Program-made: the position numbers and the translations under genes
Shown here: one piece after another, positions 7,107 to 14,698 of the stretch
How the letters are laid out: every line of letters begins with the position of its first letter
Position numbering within the stretch: position 1 is the stretch's first letter
The notes under the pieces: generated by a model
The model's database searches: none
Told to the model about the DNA's origin: nothing
What the model saw: the letters and a program-made list of their open reading frames with translations, nothing else
Source of the DNA: an uncultured Porphyromonadaceae bacterium
GTDB lineage: Bacteria; Bacteroidota; Bacteroidia; Bacteroidales; Muribaculaceae
Direction: 5' to 3'
Assembly: GCA_947178685.1 (NCBI GenBank)
Contig: CAMWZE010000009.1
Location: 1 to 14,789, forward strand
DNA length: 14,789 nucleotides

Positions 7107-7790
7107 TCAGTAATGGGTCTGGGCAATCAGACATAGCCTTGCAGTACGTCTGACAAGATCACCCATCTTAGTCTTTATCTCCTCGTAAGCCTTCTGACGC
7201 TTGGTGTTCTCCAACTGGTATCCCACACCGGTCTTATGGATATAGGAGATATCGGAACAGAGGATGGAATAGGCACGGTTGAGTTCGTCGATCTGAGGTT
7301 TCAATTTGCCGTTACTCTTGGTCTGGCAGAAGACCAGACCTTCTGAAATTGACTTCTCCATGCGCTCGAAATCATCCTTGTAAGAGGAATACATCAGGTC
7401 GATAGTGCGGTCAGCCTCACATGCGACTTCCTCCTTCCACAGTTCCTCGACGTACTTGCGTTCCTTCTCAGCCTGCGAGAGTTTCTGACGCTGCGTTTCC
7501 TCCGCTGTAATGCGAACAGGCATGATACGTTTAACATTGGAGTTCTCCTCCTTGAATCTTACGCGGTAGCCGGACTTGAAACCTGCCCATTGCCAGTACA
7601 TCTCCGCTCCCGAATAATTCTTATGGAGGAAATAGTAATACCAGTCAGGCGAGAAATCCCAAGGCCCGTTCTCCATTGAGTGCCACTGCTTGTCCTTCTG
7701 GTCATCATGCCATACCTGCTGCGCCATCGAGAGGGAGGGGACTGAGAGGGAAAGAAGAAGCATTGAAAAGTGTATGATCGGATTCTTCAT
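7107..7790 (-). CDS. Secreted conjugation-operon protein, DUF5045-like
   Basis: The product has 227 residues with a signal peptide (hydrophobic 8-22, cleavage near SMA/QQ). The mature start, QQVWHDDQKDKQWHSMENGP, is followed by a very aromatic patch (WDFSPDWYYYFLHKNYSGAEMYWQW). The rest is a charged helical, probably coiled-coil domain (105-200) ending RLCLIAQTHY. From memory this pattern belongs to the DUF5045 family found in Bacteroidales transfer regions; the identity could not be verified here. Its biochemical role is unknown. Location between the TraI-like genes and traJ, plus export to the periplasm, suggests a channel-assembly or pilus-associated factor. Confidence 0.75.
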   Translation of the reverse strand: MKNPIIHFSMLLLSLSVPSLSMAQQVWHDDQKDKQWHSMENGPWDFSPDWYYYFLHKNYSGAEMYWQWAGFKSGYRVRFKEENSNVKRIMPVRITAEETQRQKLSQAEKERKYVEELWKEEVACEADRTIDLMYSSYKDDFERMEKSISEGLVFCQTKSNGKLKPQIDELNRAYSILCSDISYIHKTGVGYQLENTKRQKAYEEIKTKMGDLVRRTARLCLIAQTHY

Positions 7791-7831
7791 ATTTTATTTC
7801 TTTAGGGGTTAATAAACTTTCATCAGCAATA

Positions 7832-8617
7832 TCAGTAATCATCCGGATTCTCACCCACGGCGTTCCATTGTCCGATAAGGATACCGACAATCTCATCCTT
7901 GACATCCGAGGTAAGGATTTCCCAGATGTAATCAGGCTTCCAGGCACCCTCGGTCATCAGATAGCAATAGAGGTTGGCATTGTCGATAATAGCCCTCGCC
8001 CGGTCAATGCTCGTCTTGAGTACCATCACCAGATTCAGTTTCTCATCCATTGAAGCCTTCATCACATTCAGTCCTGCGGCAGCCATTGAAGCGTAAAGTT
8101 TCTGGCAATGCTTTATCTCACGGCTTATCGCCACATTTGCCTCCGTGTAATACCATGCGACAAAAGGTTTTTTCAACACAGTGTTGTATGTGTTGACCGT
8201 AAAATCCTTATACTCCTTTGTAAGAGAATAAAGTCCGGTAGCAGTACTTGAAATTGCAGCTGCAAGAATCACATACGAATAGGCGTTGTTAAGCTTGGAG
8301 TCAAGAGTGGTCCGGACATCATTGAACTTCCTGGAAGCCTTGGTTATGATGGTCTGCTCACCGAAGCTTGTTGCGACATTCTTCAGTGCTTCGTCCTCAT
8401 CCTTCTTCACCTGCTTGTGGAGAGCCATCAGAGCCTCGAAGGTCGGCAAATCCCGTGGATAGTCAAAAGCGCTTGCTTGTCCGGAACCGAGGATTGCGAG
8501 GGAAAGGGTAACGAAAAAAACTTTCCTCACATGATTCTTATGTAGGGAAGTAGAGAAGGCTTTCTTGATGAAAAGAGCGAATGATAAACTGGCAATCTTA
8601 TTTTTCTTCATAATCAT
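7832..8617 (-). CDS. Second TraI-like exported protein, probable paralogue of the upstream gene
   Basis: The product has 261 residues. A long basic leader (1-31) precedes a hydrophobic stretch (33-44) and a probable signal cleavage after QASA at 50. The mature part is mostly helical. I know no named family for it. It shares features with the preceding TraI-like protein: a hydrophobic/helical segment, then WYYTE (155-159), then a long helical region, and an x-x-W-N near the end (IGQWN). This suggests a VirB5-like minor pilus or adhesin role, but the resemblance is by eye only. It lies 19 nt after traI. An alternative start is the second Met at 8611. Confidence 0.7.
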   Translation of the reverse strand: MIMKKNKIASLSFALFIKKAFSTSLHKNHVRKVFFVTLSLAILGSGQASAFDYPRDLPTFEALMALHKQVKKDEDEALKNVATSFGEQTIITKASRKFNDVRTTLDSKLNNAYSYVILAAAISSTATGLYSLTKEYKDFTVNTYNTVLKKPFVAWYYTEANVAISREIKHCQKLYASMAAAGLNVMKASMDEKLNLVMVLKTSIDRARAIIDNANLYCYLMTEGAWKPDYIWEILTSDVKDEIVGILIGQWNAVGENPDDY

Positions 8618-8636
8618 CAGTTTGAAAAGTTGTCAA

Positions 8637-9467
8637 TTAATCAAAAGTTCCCCATGAAACTATATCCTGAAAAATCGGGTCAAGCTTTGTCCGGTCAATC
8701 GTCACCTTCTCCCAAGCCACACCGCCTGTATTGTTCCAGTCATCAATCAGACCGCTCACGGCATTCTGCATCACCATGACATTTGCCCATCCTTCCGGGT
8801 CAATGGCAAAGAAAAGGTCATTCATGGTGGCATACTGGGCCATAGCCATCATTCCCTGAATCTTGTACCTCAGTTCAAGAAGATCTGTATAGATGCGGTT
8901 TGCGATGGAAAGCCTCTCATACCGGTCAAGAAGATTATAGCCGTCATTCTCACCAGACTCACCGGAGTTATCGCCGAGAGGATTCCGGATCTTCCCGTTG
9001 TTGACGATGTTCACAAAGTCATTCACGAGTTTCTGCGTCTTGGTCACCACACCGGCGAGTTCACCGAGACAGAGCAGCTGGTTATGCCACTTCGCATCCT
9101 TGACTACCTTTGTAACTTCCGGCACATCCTTGATGATGTCGTAGGCGCATCTTCCGATTTCGGTATAATACCAACTTTCTTCACCAAAACCCTTGATATT
9201 CTCCATAGTCAGCTTATAGACCTCCTTCATGGTCGCCATGCTGACGGTGTAAAGTTCAATCTTCTTCTGTTTCGCATTTATGGAATCGAGACGCTTGTTA
9301 TGCTCCCTCTCAATAGCCATTTGGGAAAGAGTGTTGGTAAGAACCGTAGCGGTAGTCTGCGGGTCGGTAACAACCCGGTACACTGCCAAAACCTTAGCCG
9401 GCAAAAGAAGAGACAGCATCATCATCGTGAGAATCAGAAGTTTCTTATACCTCTTTTCCGTCATCAT
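8637..9467 (-). CDS. traI: TraI-position exported protein, VirB5-like
   Basis: From the ATG at 9467 the product has 276 residues: a signal peptide (TEKRYKK then hydrophobic LLILTMMMLSLLLPAKVLA), then the mature start VYRVVTDPQTT, followed by a long helical body. Bacteroidetes TraI (DUF4141) proteins likewise begin just after the signal with a VVTDPT-type motif and are helical, and they follow traG. Function is inferred from position: a periplasmic VirB5-like component needed for the mating apparatus. A longer start at 9500 overlaps the end of traG by 10 nt and would add a 12-residue leader; the 9464-9467 ATG pair gives a cleaner signal peptide. The WYYTE motif (99-103) recurs in the next gene. 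Confidence 0.78.
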   Translation of the reverse strand: MMTEKRYKKLLILTMMMLSLLLPAKVLAVYRVVTDPQTTATVLTNTLSQMAIEREHNKRLDSINAKQKKIELYTVSMATMKEVYKLTMENIKGFGEESWYYTEIGRCAYDIIKDVPEVTKVVKDAKWHNQLLCLGELAGVVTKTQKLVNDFVNIVNNGKIRNPLGDNSGESGENDGYNLLDRYERLSIANRIYTDLLELRYKIQGMMAMAQYATMNDLFFAIDPEGWANVMVMQNAVSGLIDDWNNTGGVAWEKVTIDRTKLDPIFQDIVSWGTFD

Positions 9468-9490
9468 ACTTTTCTGAATACTTAAAGTCT

Positions 9491-12322
9491 TCACTTCCAT
9501 TGCGCCATAATCTTTTGATGTGAATTAACCTTTCGGGCGAAGTCCAGATATTTCTTGATACCTGTCTTCTTCCTGTCTCTCTCGATATAGGTGATAGCCT
9601 CCTGCATCGTGCCGTAATGACGTAGGTAAATCTTCAGTGCCTCCTTCTCAGCACGCTCCGTAGTGTAGGCCCAGTAGCACTCAGGCGGTTCCTCGACCCC
9701 ATAGACATCCGAGTTCTGACCACGACATATCCAGACCTCCTTGAAGTAGTTGCGGTTATCGTGGTTGTTAAGGGCATTGACGGTGAATATCTGCTGACGC
9801 TGTATGGCTGTCAGACCAAGAATAGCAGCAATATCCTCGTATCGGTCCTTGAACTTAGTCTGGTCGAGAAGAATCTTGATGTCCGAATTATTGATGATAG
9901 CCTCCTTAACGATAGGGGAATCTATCACATCGTTAAGTTCCTGAGTCACCACACCGGCTATGCCATGAAACTTGCGGACAGTCTTATAGAGATACTTGAT
10001 ATACTCCGCCATTGTCGGAGAAGCAATCGCCTTCCAAGCTTCCTCGATAATCAGTGCCTTGCGTCCCTTCTTGATGCGCATTTTCTGAAGAAACACGTCC
10101 ATGATGATGAGAACCACGATAGGGAAAAGAACCGGGTCGTCCTTAATCTTGTCAATCTCGAATACAATGAACTTCTCGTCGAACAGATTAATGTCAAGGT
10201 CGCAGTTAAGGGTCATCTCCAGTTCGCCGCCCCTGTAGAACTGCTTGAGAATTGAGGCGAAATCGTGGATGTCGAAGGAGATTTTCTCCTGAGAGGTAAT
10301 CTGAGGTATACGCTCCAATGCAAACTCATAATAGGAATTGAAGGAAAGCTCCGGAACCTTAAGGCGGCGCTTCTGTTCCTCGATGTGGTCAATCTGCTTG
10401 TCGATCTTGATAAGCATGGAGTTCTCGTACAACTCCTTCTTGTATCTCTCCAATTGGGAAATAGCCCTCTCTTTCTCAGATTCCGTTGCTCCCTTGTCAA
10501 GTATTATTGCATTGAAGGCACGGCACTGACGGATCAGCTTATCTCGTCTTTCCTCCGAGGGAAGCATCAGTGCGTGCTTCTCAATCTTTGCAGGCTCCTT
10601 CTGAATCTGCTCCTCGATGTCCTCCATTTTCTGAAGGGTCTCCTCGTAATCTTCCTCCATTTTGGCATTTACAAGGAGTTTCTGGCGCAGACTCTCACGC
10701 TCTTCATCAGTGAAAGAGGTGAACGGATGGAAGAAAGCCTCGTAATACTCCACGATAGTCTGGTTGATGAGCATATCCTCAATCTTAGTAGGTGGCTCGT
10801 TGCCTTTGAAAATCAGGAATATCAGGGATTTAAGGAAGTTCTTCTTCTCACCGAAATTCAGGTTGTACTCCTCATCCGTCACCTTGAAAGGATTCATCGA
10901 TATAGGCTTCTCCTTTGAATAAGAGATATAGGTTCCCCCGAAGTAACCGCATATGCCCTCGTAAGAATCACCGGTATCAACCATCACCACGTCCGTTCCC
11001 TGTTCGAGCAATTGCCGGACAACGCTATTCATGTGGAATGATTTTCCACTGCCCGACGGACCGATGCAGAAGAAATTGGCATTGTCGGTCATCTTGATCT
11101 TTCCCTCCTTGCCCGTAATGTCGATGCAGACAGGAAGACCTTGACGATCCGTGTAGAAAGTTGTCAGCGGAGTCTCCTCAGACTGCTTGAGATGTTCCTT
11201 GAAGAAGAAGCACAAAGCGGCATCCGATAGAGTGAGGAAAAGATCATAGTCCGGATTGAAGGAATATCCGTTTCCCGGGAACGAGTCCAGGAAAAGTTCC
11301 ATCTGATTATAGGCGGTGCGCGAAGCCATGATGCCGCACTCATATAGTTTGGTCTCCAGAAAAGAAGTCACCGGAGTCACCTTGTCAGGAGCACAGCTCA
11401 CAAGGATATTGAAATTGGTATGTACGAGAAGGGTTGAATCCACTGCGAGAAGATTCAGCACTTCCTCGATGTCCGCCTTGGCAATCTTGTTGCTCGGGTC
11501 GGGCATTGAGCCATGACGCTTTGCCTTACCCTGAAGCTTGCGTAGAAGTTTGCGTTGACTCGGAATCTGAACCACCTGATTATACACCACGCAATCGGCA
11601 TGGGGAATCTGGGTAAGGAAAGAGAGCACATCCGTAGCGATTGCATAGCCGTTCACGCTCATCTGGGTATAAGGCTTGACCCACGTGGGAAGATTAATCT
11701 CGTCAATATCCACAAGAGGATAAGACTTCACAATTTTATCTCCTATTCTCAGATACTCGTCCGAAGCCTTGAAATTGGTCATGGTGAAGGCACCGTGTCG
11801 GAAATTGAAAGCCATGAAGCGGTGGCAGTATTCGCTGACCTCCGGCTTCGTGAGCTTGCGGTGGCTTATACCCTTTTCGGCAAGTATATCGCAGACCTTT
11901 GAAATCTTGGCATGGAAATCAAGCCACTTCTTAGGGTCATACTGAACGAACCTGCTTTTCTGTCCCTCCTGGGTGATGATAAGGTAGGTCGTAATCTCTG
12001 TGAACTCCCTTCCCTCGAAGTATCTGAAATAGCTTTTAGTCAGAAACTCCGCACCCTCGGGCACCGAATGGGTGTATGCCTGACGGCAGAGAATATCCTG
12101 CTTCTGGAGACAGTAACCCTCGCCGAGAGTCTGCACGATATTTGAAAGCACATCCTGAAACAGCATGTACTGTTCGGCATCCGTGCAGAGCTGCTGCACA
12201 GGATTGGTCATGCGTATGATGACCGACGGCTCACCCTTGGCAGAGAAAAGCACAACGTTACCGTCCGTCTCCTCAAGTTGGGCGTAAAGACCGTCAAACA
12301 CACGTTTCTTAGATGTTGCCAT
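9491..12322 (-). CDS. traG: TraG, VirB4-type conjugation ATPase
   Basis: The product has 943 residues. The N-terminal VirB4 domain (about 1-400) begins MATSKKRVFDGLYAQLEE. Walker A is GPSGSGKS (421-428), with SMNPFKVT downstream. Walker B is ALIIEEAW (756-763), with the coupled motif GVVTQELND (about 790-798). The C-terminal region contains YGVEEPPECYWAYTTERAEKEA, as in CTnDOT-type TraG. This ATPase powers assembly of the channel at the inner membrane. The ATG at 12322 was chosen because the open frame further upstream to 12523 reads through traF in another frame. Between the Walker motifs lies a long, highly charged helical insert (about 540-655) that appears longer than in CTnDOT TraG. The start is 19 nt after the traF stop; the end lies close to traI. 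Confidence 0.95.
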   Translation of the reverse strand: MATSKKRVFDGLYAQLEETDGNVVLFSAKGEPSVIIRMTNPVQQLCTDAEQYMLFQDVLSNIVQTLGEGYCLQKQDILCRQAYTHSVPEGAEFLTKSYFRYFEGREFTEITTYLIITQEGQKSRFVQYDPKKWLDFHAKISKVCDILAEKGISHRKLTKPEVSEYCHRFMAFNFRHGAFTMTNFKASDEYLRIGDKIVKSYPLVDIDEINLPTWVKPYTQMSVNGYAIATDVLSFLTQIPHADCVVYNQVVQIPSQRKLLRKLQGKAKRHGSMPDPSNKIAKADIEEVLNLLAVDSTLLVHTNFNILVSCAPDKVTPVTSFLETKLYECGIMASRTAYNQMELFLDSFPGNGYSFNPDYDLFLTLSDAALCFFFKEHLKQSEETPLTTFYTDRQGLPVCIDITGKEGKIKMTDNANFFCIGPSGSGKSFHMNSVVRQLLEQGTDVVMVDTGDSYEGICGYFGGTYISYSKEKPISMNPFKVTDEEYNLNFGEKKNFLKSLIFLIFKGNEPPTKIEDMLINQTIVEYYEAFFHPFTSFTDEERESLRQKLLVNAKMEEDYEETLQKMEDIEEQIQKEPAKIEKHALMLPSEERRDKLIRQCRAFNAIILDKGATESEKERAISQLERYKKELYENSMLIKIDKQIDHIEEQKRRLKVPELSFNSYYEFALERIPQITSQEKISFDIHDFASILKQFYRGGELEMTLNCDLDINLFDEKFIVFEIDKIKDDPVLFPIVVLIIMDVFLQKMRIKKGRKALIIEEAWKAIASPTMAEYIKYLYKTVRKFHGIAGVVTQELNDVIDSPIVKEAIINNSDIKILLDQTKFKDRYEDIAAILGLTAIQRQQIFTVNALNNHDNRNYFKEVWICRGQNSDVYGVEEPPECYWAYTTERAEKEALKIYLRHYGTMQEAITYIERDRKKTGIKKYLDFARKVNSHQKIMAQWK

Positions 12323-12341
12323 TACTGTTCTTTTATTTTCG

Positions 12342-12629
12342 TTAATTACTGAAAAGCCGGGAGTAGATGAACACTCCCCGGTGCCGTTTCTTGTTATGGA
12401 GACCGCCTTTCTGCTTGACATAAATCGTAAGGAGGCCGGCCACCGCCATGACGAGCATGGCAATGAAACCGGCCAGCTTGCCGAGAATGATCGAGAAGGC
12501 GATGAACCCCACGAAAGAGACACCGATTGCAGCCGCAGCCAATATCAGGAAGCGGCCACGGATACCCATGAACTCCAGAGGTTTCTGCAACCCCTTGAAC
12601 ACCGGGTAGCCGTCCGGATTTATCGCCAT
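12342..12629 (-). CDS. traF: TraF, small inner-membrane conjugation protein (DUF4133)
   Basis: The product has 95 residues: an N-terminal segment with FKGLQKPLEFMGIRGRF, two adjacent membrane helices (about 26-48 and 52-71), and a basic tail KKRHRGVFIYSRLF. The arrangement 'KG-x-x-x-P-x-EF-x-G' before two helices is the DUF4133/TraF signature in Bacteroidetes transfer operons and resembles VirB3-like proteins. VirB3 works with the VirB4 ATPase, which fits the location directly before traG. The start at 12629 is 24 nt after the traE stop. Confidence 0.88.
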   Translation of the reverse strand: MAINPDGYPVFKGLQKPLEFMGIRGRFLILAAAAIGVSFVGFIAFSIILGKLAGFIAMLVMAVAGLLTIYVKQKGGLHNKKRHRGVFIYSRLFSN

Positions 12630-12653
12630 GTCAGTCGTTGATTTTCCGGTTGA

Positions 12654-12754
12654 TCACTTGAAGAACAGGGGCAACGCCTCAGACAGAGCGATGAAGGAAA
12701 CACAGCCACCGATGGTGAGCATGATGGTTTTCTTCACATCCTGATCGCCGTTCT
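12654..12754 (-). CDS. traE: TraE (DUF4134), 3' exon of an intron-split gene
   Basis: After the intron the frame reads NGDQDVKKTIMLTIGGCV, then SFIALSEALPLFFK and a TGA stop at 12654. This matches the C-terminus of TraE/DUF4134 proteins, whose usual form has a conserved GD-x-D/D-x-x-K turn before the last membrane helix. TraE is a small VirB2-like membrane protein of about 100 residues. Only about 33 residues lie here; the 5' exon is beyond the right edge, across the intron. The first exon base is at codon position 2 if the 3' splice site is at 12755, so exon 1 should supply the first base of the split codon. No ATG of its own gives a sensible protein. Confidence 0.85.
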
Positions 12755-12815
12755 GTGGGCTCGACACCGAGCGCGTAACCACATTACTGTGGCACGTTTC
12801 ACCGTGTCTGCCCCC
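12755..12815 (-). ncRNA. Group II intron domain VI with branch-point A and 3' splice site
   Basis: A long stem closes with GGGC pairing GCCC (12760-12757) and GACAC pairing GTGTC. It is capped by an inner hairpin CCACA-GUAA-UGUGG with a GNRA loop. On the 3' strand, a G-A pair of unpaired bases leaves A at 12761 bulged, 7 nt from the end of the intron, exactly where a branch-point adenosine is expected (7-8 nt). The intron then ends in AC at 12755. The junction is inferred from this geometry and from the traE frame. Confidence 0.82.
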
Positions 12816-12849
12816 AAACCGTACGTACATGTCTCCATGTATACGGCTT
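12816..12849 (-). ncRNA. Group II intron domain V (catalytic core)
   Basis: The 34-nt element has all the family hallmarks: a basal stem of 8 pairs carrying the AGC catalytic triad (12848-12846) with a G-U pair, an apical stem UACAUG/CAUGUA, a GAGA tetraloop of GNRA type, and a two-base CG bulge on the 3' side. It lies 37 nt after the maturase stop codon. Domain V is the most conserved part of these ribozymes, and every expected pair is present, which indicates a structurally intact, probably splicing-competent intron. Confidence 0.95.
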
Positions 12850-12886
12850 TCCAGTGGTTTAACTATGTGTTCAGCAAAGAATCGTC

Positions 12887-14698
12887 TCATTGTTTACTCT
12901 GATTTATTATATCCATACAAGTTTTGCATACGGCAAGCGTCTTGCGCCTGCGCTTCAACATCTGTCGTCCCCATGGGGTGTTCTTGTCAAGGCATGACAT
13001 CATGCGGACATGATGCATATAGAGCACCTCATTATCCTTTCCACATAACTCACATACCCCCGATTTAAGGCGGTGGGCAAGTGTTGTCGCAGGAAGAAAT
13101 TCGTTGGGACATTCAACGGAAGGTTGCACGTCATACCCTTTGGCTTTCCTCGCAAAACCTTGATTATACAGCACACTCTCTTTGATAGAGCCGTCTTTTG
13201 TCCGATATGAAATCGAGAAGCGGCCGTTATTGGTGTATTTGCTCTTAATCTTGATTTTAGTCGTGTTGAGTTTCTGGGCAAGCGTCTTACACAGACTATA
13301 TTCCATGATGTACGCAAACGACGAGCATTGTCCCGAACAGTTGTTGGCAATGCAATAGTAGTTGTAGAATCCACGGATTTCTGAGTTGAACCTCTCAAGG
13401 ATTTTGTGTGGCTTCATCGCAAGTAACTTGGGGCGTGATTTTGGCTTCCATACGATTTTGCCGTTCTCTGAGGTGTACTGCACGGCATCGTACTTTTCAA
13501 GTGCCTTTCTCACTGTCTCCGAGTTAAGGAGAAGGTGGACTTTCCCTTTGTGGTTCCTTTGCAGGATTCCGTTCCTTGTCCTGCTCATTCTTTCGGATGT
13601 ACGGACTGTAATGTCATATCCGAGAAACTTGGCTGTCTCCTGCGCGTGGGTTATAAGTGTCTTTTCGGGGGAGAGTTCGAGATGCAGGCAATCACGCATA
13701 TATATTGTGATGTCAGCCTTTATTCTCTCGCAATCCTCTTTAGACCCTATTACACCAATGAGGAAGTCATCCGCATATCTCGTATAGACGATGCGTCTGT
13801 AATCATCGTCAATGTCGAGTTTGCAAGGTAGGGTTCGCAACTTAGCTTGCATAAGGGAAATGCGTTCCCTCAATTCGGCTCTCTTGTTTTCATCAGTCTC
13901 TTTCCGGAGTTTCCTTCTCAATGCACAAGTCTTAGTGTTGAGATTGAAGTATTCCGGATTTCGTTTGCGACCTTCTCCTCTGTTGAATGTTTCAGCATAG
14001 CGAGCCATGTGACGGTCAAAATGGTCAAGGTAGATGTTGGCAAGTATCGGTGAGATAATGCCCCCTTGCGGTGTGCCGTGATAGGACTCGTGAAACTTCC
14101 AGTCCTCAACATATCCTGCATTGAGGAACTTCCTAATGAGCCGTAAGAAACGTTCATCGGATATTCGCTCGCGTAAGATTCCTATCAGTATGTCATGGTC
14201 TATGTTGTCGAAGAATCCTTTTATATCACCTTCGACAAACCATTTCACACCTGTGAAAGTCTTTTGAATCTGTGTCAGTGCAGTGTGGCAACTTCTGTAA
14301 GGTCTGAAACCATGTGAGCGGTCAGAGAACGCTCCTTCATATATAGCTTGCAGAATCATTCTTACCACTTCCTGCACCAGCTTGTCATTCCACGATGGAA
14401 TACCGAGGGGACGTAACTTTCCGTTCTTCTTGGGAATGTACGTTCTCCTTGCAGGTTTTGGGGAATAGGTCTCATCTTTGAGACTGTCAATCAGTCGCGT
14501 TATCTTCATGAGGCTCATTCCGTCCATAGTGTCTCCGTCAGTGCCAGGGGTCATATTCCCTTGCTTGACTTTGAGCCGTTCATAGGCGGCATGATACATT
14601 TCCTCATTGAAGAGAATGCGGTAAAGACGCTCGAACTTATAGTCCGAGACTTTGCTGTGTGAACACAGAGCGTCTAATATTATCTGTGGATTTCTCAT
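12887..14698 (-). CDS. ltrA: Group II intron reverse transcriptase/maturase with C-terminal HNH-like domain
   Basis: The product has 603 residues from the ATG at 14698 (MRNPQIILDALCSHSK, the usual start for this type). An upstream in-frame ATG at 14755 would add 19 residues of intron RNA-derived sequence. The reverse transcriptase domain includes PKKNGKLRPLGIP, motif A VEGDIKGFFD (155-164), GTPQGGIISP (208-217) and the catalytic YADD (308-311), followed by LELSPEKTLIT. The maturase domain spans about 385-525. The C-terminal endonuclease-like domain has CELC (549-552), HH (562-563), RRRKTLAVC and CKTC (591-594), but the His that usually follows the last CxxC is Met and the usual final His is absent. 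The protein resembles mitochondrial-like bacterial intron proteins (inference). It should promote splicing and mobility of the traE intron. Confidence 0.96.
   Translation of the reverse strand: MRNPQIILDALCSHSKVSDYKFERLYRILFNEEMYHAAYERLKVKQGNMTPGTDGDTMDGMSLMKITRLIDSLKDETYSPKPARRTYIPKKNGKLRPLGIPSWNDKLVQEVVRMILQAIYEGAFSDRSHGFRPYRSCHTALTQIQKTFTGVKWFVEGDIKGFFDNIDHDILIGILRERISDERFLRLIRKFLNAGYVEDWKFHESYHGTPQGGIISPILANIYLDHFDRHMARYAETFNRGEGRKRNPEYFNLNTKTCALRRKLRKETDENKRAELRERISLMQAKLRTLPCKLDIDDDYRRIVYTRYADDFLIGVIGSKEDCERIKADITIYMRDCLHLELSPEKTLITHAQETAKFLGYDITVRTSERMSRTRNGILQRNHKGKVHLLLNSETVRKALEKYDAVQYTSENGKIVWKPKSRPKLLAMKPHKILERFNSEIRGFYNYYCIANNCSGQCSSFAYIMEYSLCKTLAQKLNTTKIKIKSKYTNNGRFSISYRTKDGSIKESVLYNQGFARKAKGYDVQPSVECPNEFLPATTLAHRLKSGVCELCGKDNEVLYMHHVRMMSCLDKNTPWGRQMLKRRRKTLAVCKTCMDIINQSKQ

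Noticed and set aside
12323..12523. Upstream extension of the traG frame to an ATG at 12523
   Set aside because: It overlaps traF in another frame, its sequence is Ser/Arg/Pro/Trp-rich shadow translation, and MATSKKRVFDGLY at 12322 is a natural TraG start just after traF.
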